From JBGQAS01 sp964498605 (GTDB lineage: Bacteria > Chloroflexota > Anaerolineae > Anaerolineales > Anaerolineaceae), in contig CAZCHK010000015.1 of assembly GCA_964498605.1 (NCBI GenBank), positions 1 through 46,596 of the forward strand: a stretch of DNA of 46,596 nt, in the 5' to 3' direction. The translations under genes were made by a program, and so were the position numbers. The notes beneath the pieces were generated by a model. That model ran no database searches, was not told the origin of the DNA, and saw only the letters and a list, made by a program, of their open reading frames with translations. Shown here piece after piece: positions 9,164 to 17,352 of the stretch. Within the stretch, counting starts at the first letter, position 1. Every line of letters begins with the position of its first letter.

Positions 9164-10567
9164 ATGAATTCACGATCATTATTCAGAATTGTTGTTTTTT
9201 TGATCATCTCACTCTTGTGCCTGGGCGCATGTTCTCTACCGGGCGGGATCGTTCCGCAGCCATCCACAGGAGGTGCAGAGGAAGTTGAAGAGGAAGGTCC
9301 GCCACCCATTGAGGTGTTGTATGCGACGAGTTACGTGGATGGGGCAAATAATTACCATGATTTTCACATTGCGGGTGAAGTGCGCAACATCTCCGACCGC
9401 GCCATCTACAGTGTCACCCTCAATTTCGAGGTCAAAGACAGCACAGGGGTCTCTCTCATCACCAAATCCAGCCAGCCGGTCGATTCCACCTATGCGTACA
9501 TTTCGCAGCAGACCCTCATGCCCGGGGAGACCGCCCCGTTTGATTTCAGGAGTGAACTGCCCGAAGGTAGAAGCGTGGGGGAATATAACGTGACCTATCA
9601 CGACAGCTACGATGTGCGCGACGACCTGGAACGGGCGGAGCTATTGGTGGAGAAGCTGATCTACTGGGAAGCTGACAGCGGCACGGTGTACGTGACCGGT
9701 GAACTGGTCAACCCCAACGACCGTGCCGTGTGGACGGATTTCATGACCGGCGTGGCAGTCGCGCTGGTGGACGCGGATGGAAAAGTACTGGCAGCCAGCG
9801 GCGTATCCGGAGCAGCAAACAGCTACCTGGCGCCTGCGGGTGACCCGGGGGGATTGGACCGCCTGCCCTTCTACGCTACGCTGAGCGGTCCGGTGCCAAA
9901 TGTCAGTGCTGTTCAAACCTACCCCAACGGATTCATCACCGAGCCTCGCCAGCCCGAACTAGCCGACATCCGCATCGATAGCATGTTCACCGATTCGCTG
10001 GGTACACACCTGCTGGGAAATGTCAGCAACACGGGAACGGAGGGTTTTCAGCTGTACTGGGTCAGCGCGCTGTACGATGCTGATGGTTATGTCATCAATG
10101 ATGCCACCCCCGACCTTTCGACTGACGGCATGTGCCTGGACCCGGGTGAGAGTCTGCCGGTGTCTTTTGATTTCCCCTACAATCCCAAGATCCCAAGGGA
10201 AACCACGAACAGCATTGCCAGTTACGTGCTGCGCGTTAATCCCGATGAACCGTGCGATGCCGACGCGCACCTGCTGATGGAAGATCTCGAAAATGACCTG
10301 GTGGTCGAAGCGACCAGCTACGCGCACAAGGTGACCGGCACGGTGACCAACAGCACCAGCACCAGCGTGGACAAGCGTATCGTGGTGGTCGTTTACTTCA
10401 CTGACTCGACCGGCGCAGTGAAAGCTGTACAAAATGATACGGTGTACACGGATGGCGACCTGTGGAACCCGGGCAGCAAGGCGGAGGTGGATGTGAACAT
10501 CTACCTGGAAGACGGAGTCGATATCAATGCCTTGACACTGCAGGTCATCGTCATCGGGCAGGAATAG
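9164..10567 (+). CDS. Large lipoprotein with FxLYD-like repeats
   Basis: The start at 9164 follows GGAGGAG (9156-9162). An upstream in-frame extension is not plausible because it would precede a clear lipoprotein signal (lipobox CLGAC, Cys23). The 467-residue product contains about four beta-rich repeats of roughly 100 residues. They share the pattern 'hydrophobic-xGxVxNxs...' (IAGEVRNISDRAIYSVT, VTGELVNPNDRAVW, LLGNVSNTGTEGFQ, VTGTVTNSTSTSVD), which fits FxLYD/DUF3426-type modules. It is predicted to be an extracytoplasmic binding or structural protein. No enzyme motif is visible. Confidence 0.8.
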   Translation: MNSRSLFRIVVFLIISLLCLGACSLPGGIVPQPSTGGAEEVEEEGPPPIEVLYATSYVDGANNYHDFHIAGEVRNISDRAIYSVTLNFEVKDSTGVSLITKSSQPVDSTYAYISQQTLMPGETAPFDFRSELPEGRSVGEYNVTYHDSYDVRDDLERAELLVEKLIYWEADSGTVYVTGELVNPNDRAVWTDFMTGVAVALVDADGKVLAASGVSGAANSYLAPAGDPGGLDRLPFYATLSGPVPNVSAVQTYPNGFITEPRQPELADIRIDSMFTDSLGTHLLGNVSNTGTEGFQLYWVSALYDADGYVINDATPDLSTDGMCLDPGESLPVSFDFPYNPKIPRETTNSIASYVLRVNPDEPCDADAHLLMEDLENDLVVEATSYAHKVTGTVTNSTSTSVDKRIVVVVYFTDSTGAVKAVQNDTVYTDGDLWNPGSKAEVDVNIYLEDGVDINALTLQVIVIGQE

Positions 10568-10815
10568 CGGACGATTCGCTTCTCTTCGAATCTCCAAGGT
10601 AATGACTCCTTTTTGAAAGGTGCGGGCTGCCTACGCCTTGTTTTGAGCGTGCAGGTTGCTTCAGTTCTTCAACAGACGAGGCGCTATCCACAGCTGTGTC
10701 GTGCCAACAACTGACGCGGTCCTGTGCATGTGCTTGAAAGAAGACTAAGAATATCTCGTCGATCCCCTGTGACGGGTATAATCGAGCGATACATTGATCA
10801 CGAGGAGGCACTGTC

Positions 10816-11574
10816 ATGAAAACGATCATTGCCATCAACGGGTCTGCTCGCATCAAGAGTAACACCGGCGTTCTGTTGCAGAAAACCGCCAAAATCCTCG
10901 CCTCTGCAGGTTATGAAGTCGAGATCATTTCCCTGGCCAGGCTGGATCTGATACCCTGCCGCGGTTGCGCCGCCTGCGTGGAAAAAGGGCACCGCTGCAA
11001 GACCCGGGATGACGTGGAGAAGATCCTGGATCAAATCCGCCGCGCGGACGGTGTGATCCTCGCCTCACCCATCTACATGTGGCAGATTTCCACCACCCTC
11101 AAGATGTTTTTCGACCGGCTGGTCTCCTACTTCCACCGCCCCGACCCGGCCCTGGCAGGCAAACCGGTCTTCGTGATGACCACATCAGCGGGTCCGTTTG
11201 TCTTCCGCAACGGGGTCAAATACATGCAGGAGATCGCCCATCACCTGGGCATGCGGCCCAAGGGCTACCTCAGCCAGCTGGGCGGCAGACCCCTTCCGGT
11301 GACGCTTAGACCCTTTCAACCATTCCTCGAGCTGATCGAATCGGACCGGGCCAAACACCGCCCTTCGTACAAGGAATTGTTCAACTTCTGGATCCAGCAG
11401 GGTTCCGCCATGACCTTTCTGCCCGAGGATCGCAAGTACTTCATCAAAATGGGCTGGGACCAGGCACTGTATTACTACCCCTGCCGCATCGGTTTTCTAA
11501 AGCGCAGCCTGATGAAATTGATGAGCGCCATGGCGGGCAAGATGATGGCAAAAGCGATCGTGGCGGAAGACTGA
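10816..11574 (+). CDS. Flavodoxin family NAD(P)H-dependent oxidoreductase
   Basis: The 252-residue protein opens with the FMN loop INGSARIKSNTG and has CRGCAAC (Cys48, 51, 54) plus Cys61, followed by ASPIYMWQISTTLKMFFDRL, the standard second FMN contact of this family. Such proteins transfer hydride from NAD(P)H to quinones, aromatic nitro compounds or Fe-S centres. GAGGAG lies 7 nt before the ATG, and a TATAAT sits at 10777-10782. It is a distant paralogue of the reductase at 8369. A strong terminator follows, so it is probably a single-gene unit. Confidence 0.87.
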   Translation: MKTIIAINGSARIKSNTGVLLQKTAKILASAGYEVEIISLARLDLIPCRGCAACVEKGHRCKTRDDVEKILDQIRRADGVILASPIYMWQISTTLKMFFDRLVSYFHRPDPALAGKPVFVMTTSAGPFVFRNGVKYMQEIAHHLGMRPKGYLSQLGGRPLPVTLRPFQPFLELIESDRAKHRPSYKELFNFWIQQGSAMTFLPEDRKYFIKMGWDQALYYYPCRIGFLKRSLMKLMSAMAGKMMAKAIVAED

Positions 11575-11602
11575 TTCCGATCAAAAGGTTGTGTGAACAG
11601 CG

Positions 11603-11637
11603 GCGCGGAGTGTGGCACACTCCGCGCTATTTTTTCC
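11603..11637 (+). terminator. Strong intrinsic terminator
   Basis: A GC-rich stem of at least 10 bp (GCGCGGAGTG / CACTCCGCGC) is followed by TATTTTTTCC. It insulates the peroxide operon from the reductase upstream. Confidence 0.85.
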
Positions 11638-11640
11638 CTA

Positions 11641-11696
11641 TTGACATGTATGAGAATCACGCTATAATGTTTTTAGAATAATTCTAATATTAGAAT
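11641..11696 (+). promoter_or_regulatory. Promoter with overlapping PerR/Fur-type operators
   Basis: TTGACA (11641-11646) and TATAAT (11663-11668) are 16 nt apart. Immediately downstream, TTAGAATAATTCTAA (11673-11687) is a perfect 7-1-7 inverted repeat of PerR-box shape. ATTCTAATATTAGAAT (11681-11696) is a perfect 16-bp palindrome sharing its half-site. Two overlapping operators just before the regulator's ATG (11704) imply tight autoregulation of the regulator-catalase operon. Confidence 0.75.
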
Positions 11697-11703
11697 TAAT
11701 ATA

Positions 11704-12147
11704 ATGAACGATTCGATCGACGAGATCCTGTCTTTGTTAAAGAACGCCGCGGTTCGCCCCACCACACAACGCGTCAAGGTGCTGTCGTACCTGTTGGAGC
11801 ACAAGTCTCATCCCAGCGTGGAACAGATCCACGCTGGTTTGTCCGCGCAGGAGCCGCTGCTCTCACGAGCCACGGTGTACAACACGCTGCACCTGCTGGC
11901 GCGCGCCGGGCTGGTGCGTGAAATCACGATAGATGACAACGAGACCCGCTATGACGCCCAGCTTGAGACTCACGGGCACTTCCGCTGCATTTCCTGCGGA
12001 TCGATTCACAATTTCACTGTCAAGATGGATGACATCCCTTTTTCCGGTCTGGAAAGATTTACCATTACCGGCAGGGATGTCTTTTTCAAGGGATTATGTC
12101 CGAACTGTCAAAAACAAGCCAAAAAAGAAAAGGAGAAAAATGGATAA
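11704..12147 (+). CDS. perR: Fur-family peroxide regulator (PerR-like)
   Basis: The 147-residue product has the Fur winged helix (RATVYNTLHLLARAGLV) and a C-terminal dimerisation domain with two CxxC pairs (Cys95/98 in CISC and Cys132/135 in CPNC) for the structural zinc. His-rich regulatory ligands (HGHFRC) are also present. Naming it PerR rather than Fur is inference from the operon, since catalase follows directly. PerR releases DNA when bound iron oxidises a ligand histidine. Its last 8 nt overlap the catalase start (ATGGATAA), so translation is probably coupled. No ribosome site is visible before its own ATG, which lies very close to the operators. Confidence 0.85.
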   Translation: MNDSIDEILSLLKNAAVRPTTQRVKVLSYLLEHKSHPSVEQIHAGLSAQEPLLSRATVYNTLHLLARAGLVREITIDDNETRYDAQLETHGHFRCISCGSIHNFTVKMDDIPFSGLERFTITGRDVFFKGLCPNCQKQAKKEKEKNG

Positions 12148-13600
12148 AAAGAAAAAACTGACCACCGCAGCCGGCGCTCCAGTTGCTGACAACCAGAACG
12201 CCATCACGGCGGGTCCGCGCGGACCGATGCTGATGCAGGATGTCTGGTACCAGGAGAAGCTGGCCCACTTCGACCGCGAGGTCATCCCCGAACGGCGCAT
12301 GCACGCCAAGGGCTCCGGCGCGTTCGGCAAGTTCACCGTCACGCACGACATCACCCGCTATACCAAGGCGAAGATCTTCGAGAAGATCGGTAAGGAGACC
12401 GAATGCTTCGTGCGCTTCTCCACCGTCGCCGGCGAGCGCGGGGCAGCCGACGCCGAGCGCGACATCCGCGGCTTCGCCATGAAGTTCTACACCGAGGAAG
12501 GCAACTGGGACCTGGTGGGCAACAACACACCCGTTTTCTTCCTGCGCGACCCGCACAAGTTCCCCGACCTCAACCGCGCCGTCAAGCGCGATCCGCACAC
12601 CAACATGCGCTCAGCCAAGAACAACTGGGACTTCTGGACCTCCCTGCCCGAATCGCTGCACCAGGTGACCATCACCATGAGCGAGCGCGGCATCCCCCTT
12701 TCGTACAGGCACATGCACGGCTTTGGCAGCCACACCTACAGCATGATCAACGCCAAAAATGAGCGCGTGTGGGTCAAATTCCACCTGCACACCCAGCAGG
12801 GTATCAAGAACCTGACCGACGCAGAAGCCGAGGCCATCGTGGCCAAGGACCGCGAGAGCCATCAGAAGGATTTGCTCGAGAGCATCGAGAAGGGCGACTT
12901 CCCGCGCTGGACCATGTTCATCCAGGTGATGACCGAGGAGCAGGCCCGCAAGATGCCCTACAACCCCTTTGACCTGACCAAGGTCTGGTACAAGAAAGAC
13001 TTCCCGTTGATCGAGGTGGGCGTGCTGGAGCTGAACCGCAACCCCGAGAACTACTTCCAGGATGTCGAGCAGGCCGCTTTCAACCCCGCGGCAATCGTTC
13101 CCGGCATCGGCTTCTCACCCGACAAGATGCTGCAGGGCAGGCTCTTCTCCTACGGCGACGCCCAGCGCTACCGCCTGGGTGTCAACCATCACCAGATCCC
13201 GGTCAACCGGCCCAAGAATGCACCCGCCAACCCATCCCACCGCGACGGCCAGATGCGTGTGGACGGCAACGCAGGAGCCACCATCGGCTACGAACCCAAC
13301 AGTTTCGGCGAGTGGCAGGAGCAGCCGGAGTTCAAGGAGCCCCCGCTGGACCTCTTCGGCGCTGCCGACAGCTGGAATTTCCGCGAGGACGACAGCGACT
13401 ACTACACCCAGCCCGGCAAGCTCTTCAAACTGATGAACACGGAGCAGAAGAAGGCTCTGTTTGAAAACACCGCCCGGGCCATGGGAGACGCCCCCGAGTT
13501 CATCAAGATCCGCCATATCGGCAACTGCCTTAAAGCCGATCCGGCATACGGCAAGGGCGTGGCAGACGCGCTGGGAATCTCGTTGGATAAGGTGAAATAA
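12140..13600 (+). CDS. katA: Monofunctional haem catalase (clade 3, small subunit)
   Basis: The start at 12140 follows AAAGGAG (12127-12133); an open frame continues upstream only as a shadow of the regulator gene. The 486-residue enzyme is of normal small-subunit length. It carries distal His55 (FDREVIPERRMHAKGSGAFG), distal Asn128 (VGNNTPVFF), and proximal haem ligand Tyr338 within RLFSYGDAQRYRLG. It converts hydrogen peroxide to water and oxygen in the cytoplasm. It is the second gene of the PerR operon, so it should be induced by peroxide or metal limitation. The amino-acid sequence is intact, with no frameshift. Confidence 0.96.
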   Translation: MDKKKKLTTAAGAPVADNQNAITAGPRGPMLMQDVWYQEKLAHFDREVIPERRMHAKGSGAFGKFTVTHDITRYTKAKIFEKIGKETECFVRFSTVAGERGAADAERDIRGFAMKFYTEEGNWDLVGNNTPVFFLRDPHKFPDLNRAVKRDPHTNMRSAKNNWDFWTSLPESLHQVTITMSERGIPLSYRHMHGFGSHTYSMINAKNERVWVKFHLHTQQGIKNLTDAEAEAIVAKDRESHQKDLLESIEKGDFPRWTMFIQVMTEEQARKMPYNPFDLTKVWYKKDFPLIEVGVLELNRNPENYFQDVEQAAFNPAAIVPGIGFSPDKMLQGRLFSYGDAQRYRLGVNHHQIPVNRPKNAPANPSHRDGQMRVDGNAGATIGYEPNSFGEWQEQPEFKEPPLDLFGAADSWNFREDDSDYYTQPGKLFKLMNTEQKKALFENTARAMGDAPEFIKIRHIGNCLKADPAYGKGVADALGISLDKVK

Positions 13601-13616
13601 ACACAGGCAAAGTAAC

Positions 13617-13650
13617 AAAAGACAGTGACAACATCCGTCACTGTCTTTTT
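13617..13650. terminator. Bidirectional terminator between catalase and erythrin-VIT genes
   Basis: A perfect 13-bp stem (AAAAGACAGTGAC / GTCACTGTCTTTT) with a 7-nt loop has A- and T-tracts on the two sides and serves both convergent genes. Confidence 0.88.
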
Positions 13651-13666
13651 TGTTCACAATCAGGAA

Positions 13667-14566
13667 TCATGCGTCCACACCCAGCCAGCGGCTGAGGAAG
13701 AAACTGATGATGAAGCTGATCAGCGCGATGCCCAGGCTCAAGCCTGCCATCACCAGAAAGCGCCTGCGGAAGTTCTCCCCTTTGGCGACCGAGATATAGT
13801 AGTTGAAGAGGGCGATGATGACCACCGCGGTAGTGACCGAGATCGCCAGGCACACAAACTCATTCTTGAGCAACAGGTAGGGCAGGATCAGCAGCGCCAC
13901 CGTCACCACGTACGCCCCGCCGGTGACCAGGGCGGCTTTCACTGGTTTCTTATCCGTCTTTTCATCACGGGTGGAGAGATATTCGGAAGACGCCATGGAA
14001 AGCGAGGCGGCGATGCCGGTGATCAGCCCGGAAAGGGCGATAAGCTGCACGTTGCGCAGCGCCAGGGTGAAACCTGCCAGCGCACCCGTCAGCTCGACCA
14101 GCGCGTCGTTCAGCCCCAGCACCACCGAGCCGGCATAATGCAAGGATTCCTCGTCCAGCATGCCCAGCAGCTTCTCCTCGTGTTCCTCCTCGTCGTCCAG
14201 CACCTTCTGTATCTCCGGAATAACCTTGGTGATCGCCGCGTAGCCGGTCTGCGCCATCTCCTCGCCTTTTTCCATCTGCTTGATGGCAAAGGTGAAACCA
14301 AGCATGCGGCTAAGAAAGGTGAAGAAGCGCGCCTTGCTCATCTGCGGGTTCAGGTCCCTGCCGGTGTATTTTTTGAGCGTGTTGTAGTGCCCAAGCTCGT
14401 CCGCGGCGATGTGTTCGAGAACGGCGCGGTTTTCGGCGGTCCGATACCCCCTGCCCGTGCCATCGGCGGGTAGTGTGGCGGCGATGAGCTTGTAAGTTTC
14501 GTGCGCGGTGATCTCGTCCTGTTGGGCGGTGAGCAGCAGATGATTGAGTTCAGCAGTCAGTTGCAT
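13667..14566 (-). CDS. Ferritin-like/VIT1 fusion membrane protein (erythrin-VIT, MbfA-like)
   Basis: The 299-residue product has an N-terminal ferritin-like four-helix domain (1-145) with Glu/His iron ligands (HETYK, ADELGHYNTL, DDEEEHEEKL). The C-terminal VIT1/CCC1 domain (145-299) has about five membrane helices and the family signature SLSMASSEYLSTR. The same plan occurs in MbfA of alphaproteobacteria, an iron exporter that protects against peroxide, and VIT1 proteins move Fe2+ or Mn2+. Convergent placement next to the PerR-catalase operon supports a joint role in peroxide and iron defence. The minus-strand promoter has TTGACA (complement of 14619-14624) and TATAAA (14595-14600), 18 nt apart. 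Confidence 0.88.
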   Translation of the reverse strand: MQLTAELNHLLLTAQQDEITAHETYKLIAATLPADGTGRGYRTAENRAVLEHIAADELGHYNTLKKYTGRDLNPQMSKARFFTFLSRMLGFTFAIKQMEKGEEMAQTGYAAITKVIPEIQKVLDDEEEHEEKLLGMLDEESLHYAGSVVLGLNDALVELTGALAGFTLALRNVQLIALSGLITGIAASLSMASSEYLSTRDEKTDKKPVKAALVTGGAYVVTVALLILPYLLLKNEFVCLAISVTTAVVIIALFNYYISVAKGENFRRRFLVMAGLSLGIALISFIISFFLSRWLGVDA

Positions 14567-14594
14567 GGCAGTCTCCCTTTGCCGTTACAATCTT

Positions 14595-14624
14595 TTTATA
14601 CCAGCCTTCGGGTATTTATGTCAA
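14595..14624 (-). promoter_or_regulatory. Sigma70-type promoter of the erythrin-VIT gene
   Basis: On the minus strand TTGACA and TATAAA are separated by 18 nt, 29 nt upstream of the start codon. No PerR-type palindrome like that at 11673 was seen here. Confidence 0.6.
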
Positions 14625-14800
14625 AGGCAAGGGAAGAAGTGTTGTGATTGCGATCACCTTCTCTCCCGAACTGTATTGAATAAGGGGGAGATGAAAGAGG
14701 AGGAATGCGTGGCAACCTGACCCTGGGAATACAATATCGTGTGAATTGCTGTGTTTTGTTGTATTATCTACTTATCTTTATACGACAAAGGAGTGAAAGC

Positions 14801-15205
14801 ATGCCGAAATATGTATCCAAAAGATTAAAAGTGATCTTCCTGCTCCATGCGGTATTGATGGCGGCGTTTGCTCTGATCTATCTCATCATTCCAGTGACAT
14901 GGGGCGATCTGACCGGCTGTCTGTCCAACCAGGTACCGCAGGTCTTCAGGCTGTTCGGCATGACCCTGCTCGGGCTGGGTGCGGCATCCTTCCTGGCGTT
15001 CCGCGAGAACCTGTGGGAGAGAGCGCGGTTGACGGCGCTGCTGAACTGTCTTTTTTATGTGCCTTTCGCCCTGCTGATTCTGCTCAGTCTGCTGCTGTGG
15101 GAACTGCCTGCCATTGGCTGGCTCTATTTTGGAATGTCCCTGGTCTTTGGTGTTGCGTTTATCCTGGTCTACCCGCGCCTTAAAAAATCAGGCAAAGATC
15201 GATAA
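14801..15205 (+). CDS. Small four-helix membrane protein
   Basis: The start at 14801 is set by AAAGGAG (14788-14794); a frame 32 codons longer has no site. The 134 residues contain four hydrophobic helices (about 11-30, 46-66, 75-96 and 102-122) with a basic N-terminus (MPKYVSKRLK) and basic C-terminus, which suggests both ends are cytoplasmic. I recognise no family with certainty. It stands alone between the erythrin-VIT promoter and a decayed region. Confidence 0.7.
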   Translation: MPKYVSKRLKVIFLLHAVLMAAFALIYLIIPVTWGDLTGCLSNQVPQVFRLFGMTLLGLGAASFLAFRENLWERARLTALLNCLFYVPFALLILLSLLLWELPAIGWLYFGMSLVFGVAFILVYPRLKKSGKDR

Positions 15206-15258
15206 AAAAGTACGGTTTTGTGAAGAGGTAGCAAGATCGGAGAAGATTCGGGTTTGCG

Positions 15259-15470
15259 TCAGGATGCTAAAAAATCAACGCGAACCCGGTTGATGAGTGT
15301 GGCAATCTGCTTCGTGTAGTACACGCGATGATTGCTACGCTTCTTATTCAATCGAAGCTTCCCCCCCAACAGCTGCGCACCAACGAACGGTGTGCCTAGA
15401 TACGGCATACGAAAATTTGGTGTATCCGGTACCAACTGGCAGTGACTCCCACGCTTGTAAGGTGGGTATA
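15259..15470 (-). pseudogene. Possible decayed excisionase/MerR-type HTH remnant
   Basis: On the minus strand one frame reads KFSYAVSRHTVRWCAA, helix-turn-helix-like, and then stops. The -1 frame continues GGKLRLNKKRSNHRVYYTKQ, which resembles the basic wing of MerR/excisionase HTH domains. The two meet at a run of seven G (seven C on the plus strand, near 15361), a typical frameshift place. No start codon with a ribosome site is present. I read it as a broken recombinase or excisionase N-terminus, at low confidence; chance resemblance is possible. Confidence 0.3.
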
Positions 15471-15480
15471 CAATTAAGGT

Positions 15481-16869
15481 ATGAAAAAATCCATCTTTTT
15501 CATCCTGATTCTTATCCTTCTTACCGCTTGCGCGCCGAAACCTAAAACCTCGCTGATCGATATGCCCTTCGCTGGCGAGTGGAGCGGTACCGCCCGCAAC
15601 GGCGACCTCATCATGGACGTGATCGTCAGCATCAACCCTGACTGCATGATGGGTGAGTGGTGCGGCTTCTTTGAGATTCCTGCCATACCCTGCCGCGGTT
15701 TTTACAAAATAAAAGCAATTGAGGGGGATGTGTATTCCTTCGAGATTGTAGAGAAGTCCCCTGCCTGCGGCACCGGCGCGGACAGTATGCGCCTGATGCC
15801 GGATGGCTCGCTGCTCTGGGTTAGCCGAGGGGATTATGGCGAGAGTCGCGGTTTCTTGCAGCTCGATCCCGGTGCTTTGCAGCAGTTCGGTGAAACAGGT
15901 TCCACTCAACCTGCCATCGCGCTTGAACCAGACCGCGCTCCCCTGCCGGTCATCTACAGCGACGATGGCAGCCCTGACGGCACGGTCGCCCTGTTCTACC
16001 TGCTCAGCGACCCGTACGCGTCCATCCAGGCAGTCACCATCTCGCACGGGGAAGCCCGCCCGCAGGTCTACATTCAGCTCATGGGAAGCGTGCTGGAAGG
16101 TTTCGGGTTCAGCGGAATTCCGCTGGGAGCCGGCGCGGATACCGCCATCATCCCTGGCGAGGGTTTTCCCGCCTGGGTGGTGGAATCCTCGGGTGATTTC
16201 TGGGGGCATCCACCTGATTCAGACAAGGTTTTCCCCGTGGAAAACGCATCCGACCTGATGATCAGGCTGCTGAACCAGTCCAGCCAGCCGCTGGCGGTCT
16301 TCATCAGCGGACCCTGCACCGACCTGGCGCTGGCGCTGCGCCAGGACCCCGGTATCGCTGAAAAGATCAGCGGGGTGTACATCATGGGCGGCGCGGTGTA
16401 CGTGCCGGGCAACCTATACGAGCTGGTGCAAAATCATCCCAACACCGCAGCGGAATGGAACATCTACGTGGATCCCCTGGCGGCAAAGGAAGTGTTCGCC
16501 TCTGGTATCCCCATCTACCTCGTACCTCTGGATGCCACCAGCCAGGTGCTTGTAAAAATGACTGACACCAAGGAGTGGCGCGACGGGGGGGATGTGGCGG
16601 ATCTGGCAGCCGAGTTCTACGATTACCTGCTGAATTATTCCAGTAACAATGAAATGTTCATATGGGATGTGATGACCGCCGCGGTGATGCTCCATCCCGA
16701 GTTGTGCGCGTTCACACCTCTGGCGCTGGATGTGGTCACCCAGCCCGGCAAAACCTTCGGGCAGACGGTCGTTGTGGAAGGCGGCACGCCCAATGTCAAT
16801 GTGTGCCTGCAGCCTGATGCAGTTGCGATCAGGCAGATGCTGGCGTATCACTTCGCGACAACAGAATAG
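15481..16869 (+). CDS. Nucleoside hydrolase-family lipoprotein
   Basis: The 462-residue product has lipobox LLTAC (Cys17) and a beta-rich N-terminal domain (about 25-145, with paired cysteines). An inosine/uridine-type nucleoside hydrolase domain follows (about 150-460). The N-terminal Asp cluster, normally DxDPGxDD, reads SDDGSPDG, so only part of the calcium-binding Asp set is kept in register. Later motifs are well kept (MGGAVYVPGNL, AEWNIYVDPLAA, FIWDVMTAA). Extracytoplasmic ribonucleoside cleavage is the family role; here the substrate may differ. The next gene starts 9 nt downstream and its ribosome site overlaps this stop, so the two are an operon. Confidence 0.85.
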   Translation: MKKSIFFILILILLTACAPKPKTSLIDMPFAGEWSGTARNGDLIMDVIVSINPDCMMGEWCGFFEIPAIPCRGFYKIKAIEGDVYSFEIVEKSPACGTGADSMRLMPDGSLLWVSRGDYGESRGFLQLDPGALQQFGETGSTQPAIALEPDRAPLPVIYSDDGSPDGTVALFYLLSDPYASIQAVTISHGEARPQVYIQLMGSVLEGFGFSGIPLGAGADTAIIPGEGFPAWVVESSGDFWGHPPDSDKVFPVENASDLMIRLLNQSSQPLAVFISGPCTDLALALRQDPGIAEKISGVYIMGGAVYVPGNLYELVQNHPNTAAEWNIYVDPLAAKEVFASGIPIYLVPLDATSQVLVKMTDTKEWRDGGDVADLAAEFYDYLLNYSSNNEMFIWDVMTAAVMLHPELCAFTPLALDVVTQPGKTFGQTVVVEGGTPNVNVCLQPDAVAIRQMLAYHFATTE

Positions 16870-16878
16870 GAGGAACCC

Positions 16879-17352
16879 ATGCCTCGTGTGGCTCTTGATC
16901 AACCCGCTCCGGATTTCAACCTGCCGAATTTTCGCGGTACACCCTTCACACTATCCAACCTGAAGGGAAAGAAGAATGTTCTTCTAGTTTTCAACCGCAC
17001 CTTCATATGACCATTCTGCCGCGCGCATATGGCGCAGTTGCGCCAGGACTATTCCCAATTTGCCGCGCGTGACATCGAGGTGGTCGTGGTTGGACCGGAG
17101 GACGCTAAAGCCTTCGCCAGGTATTTCAAGGAAAATAATCTGCCGTTCATTGGTCTGCCGGACCCAACGGCCAGCGTGCTCAAGCTGTACGGGCAGGAAG
17201 TGAACCTGTTCAAACTGGGACGCATGCCCGCGCAGGTGCTCATCGACAAACAAGGCGTGGCGCGTTACGTGCATTACGGGCACGACATGAGCGACATTCC
17301 CTCCAACGCAGAGCTGCTGGCGCTGGGAGACGAGATCAATCGGAAGGGATAA
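16879..17352 (+). CDS. Probable selenocysteine-containing peroxiredoxin-like protein (in-frame UGA)
   Basis: ATG 16879 follows AGGAGG (16869-16874). The frame is open for 158 codons except for one TGA at 17008-17010, codon 44. Upstream it reads an AhpC/TSA-type start (PAPDFNLPNFRGTPFTL). Downstream it continues PFCRAHMAQLRQDY, then VVVVGPED, LPDPTASVLKLYGQEV and GRMPAQVLIDKQG, with no break in family similarity. Cysteine relatives have F-x-C-P-x-C here, so UGA replaces the peroxidatic Cys, giving U44-P-F-C47. A 6-bp hairpin (17030-17045) with loop AGTT places its loop G 26 nt after the UGA, which fits known bacterial SECIS rules. Predicted 157 residues: a cytoplasmic thiol- or thioredoxin-linked peroxidase. 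Alternatives are a nonsense mutation or a sequencing error. Confidence 0.82.
17030..17045 (+). promoter_or_regulatory. Candidate bacterial SECIS hairpin
   Basis: TGGCGC / GCGCCA form a perfect 6-bp stem with loop AGTT. The loop G (17037) lies among the first two loop nucleotides and 26 nt downstream of the UGA, inside the 16-37 nt window described for bacterial SECIS elements. SelB would bind it to recode UGA 17008-17010. The element also encodes the in-frame peptide MAQLRQ. Confidence 0.7.

Noticed and set aside
11933..12139. N-terminal extension of catalase
   Set aside because: It is a shadow frame over the PerR-like gene; ATG 12140 has a ribosome site and gives the normal family length.
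12086..12598. Minus-strand open frames across catalase
   Set aside because: Shadows caused by high third-position GC in a real gene.
15259..16209. Long minus-strand open frame opposite the nucleoside hydrolase gene
   Set aside because: Low similarity to anything and it mirrors a strong coding frame; only its last part (the HTH-like remnant) was kept.
17008..17010. Ordinary nonsense mutation in the peroxiredoxin-like gene
   Set aside because: Not excluded, but the stop is at the active-site position, the downstream frame is unscathed and a SECIS-like hairpin is in place, so recoding is the better reading.
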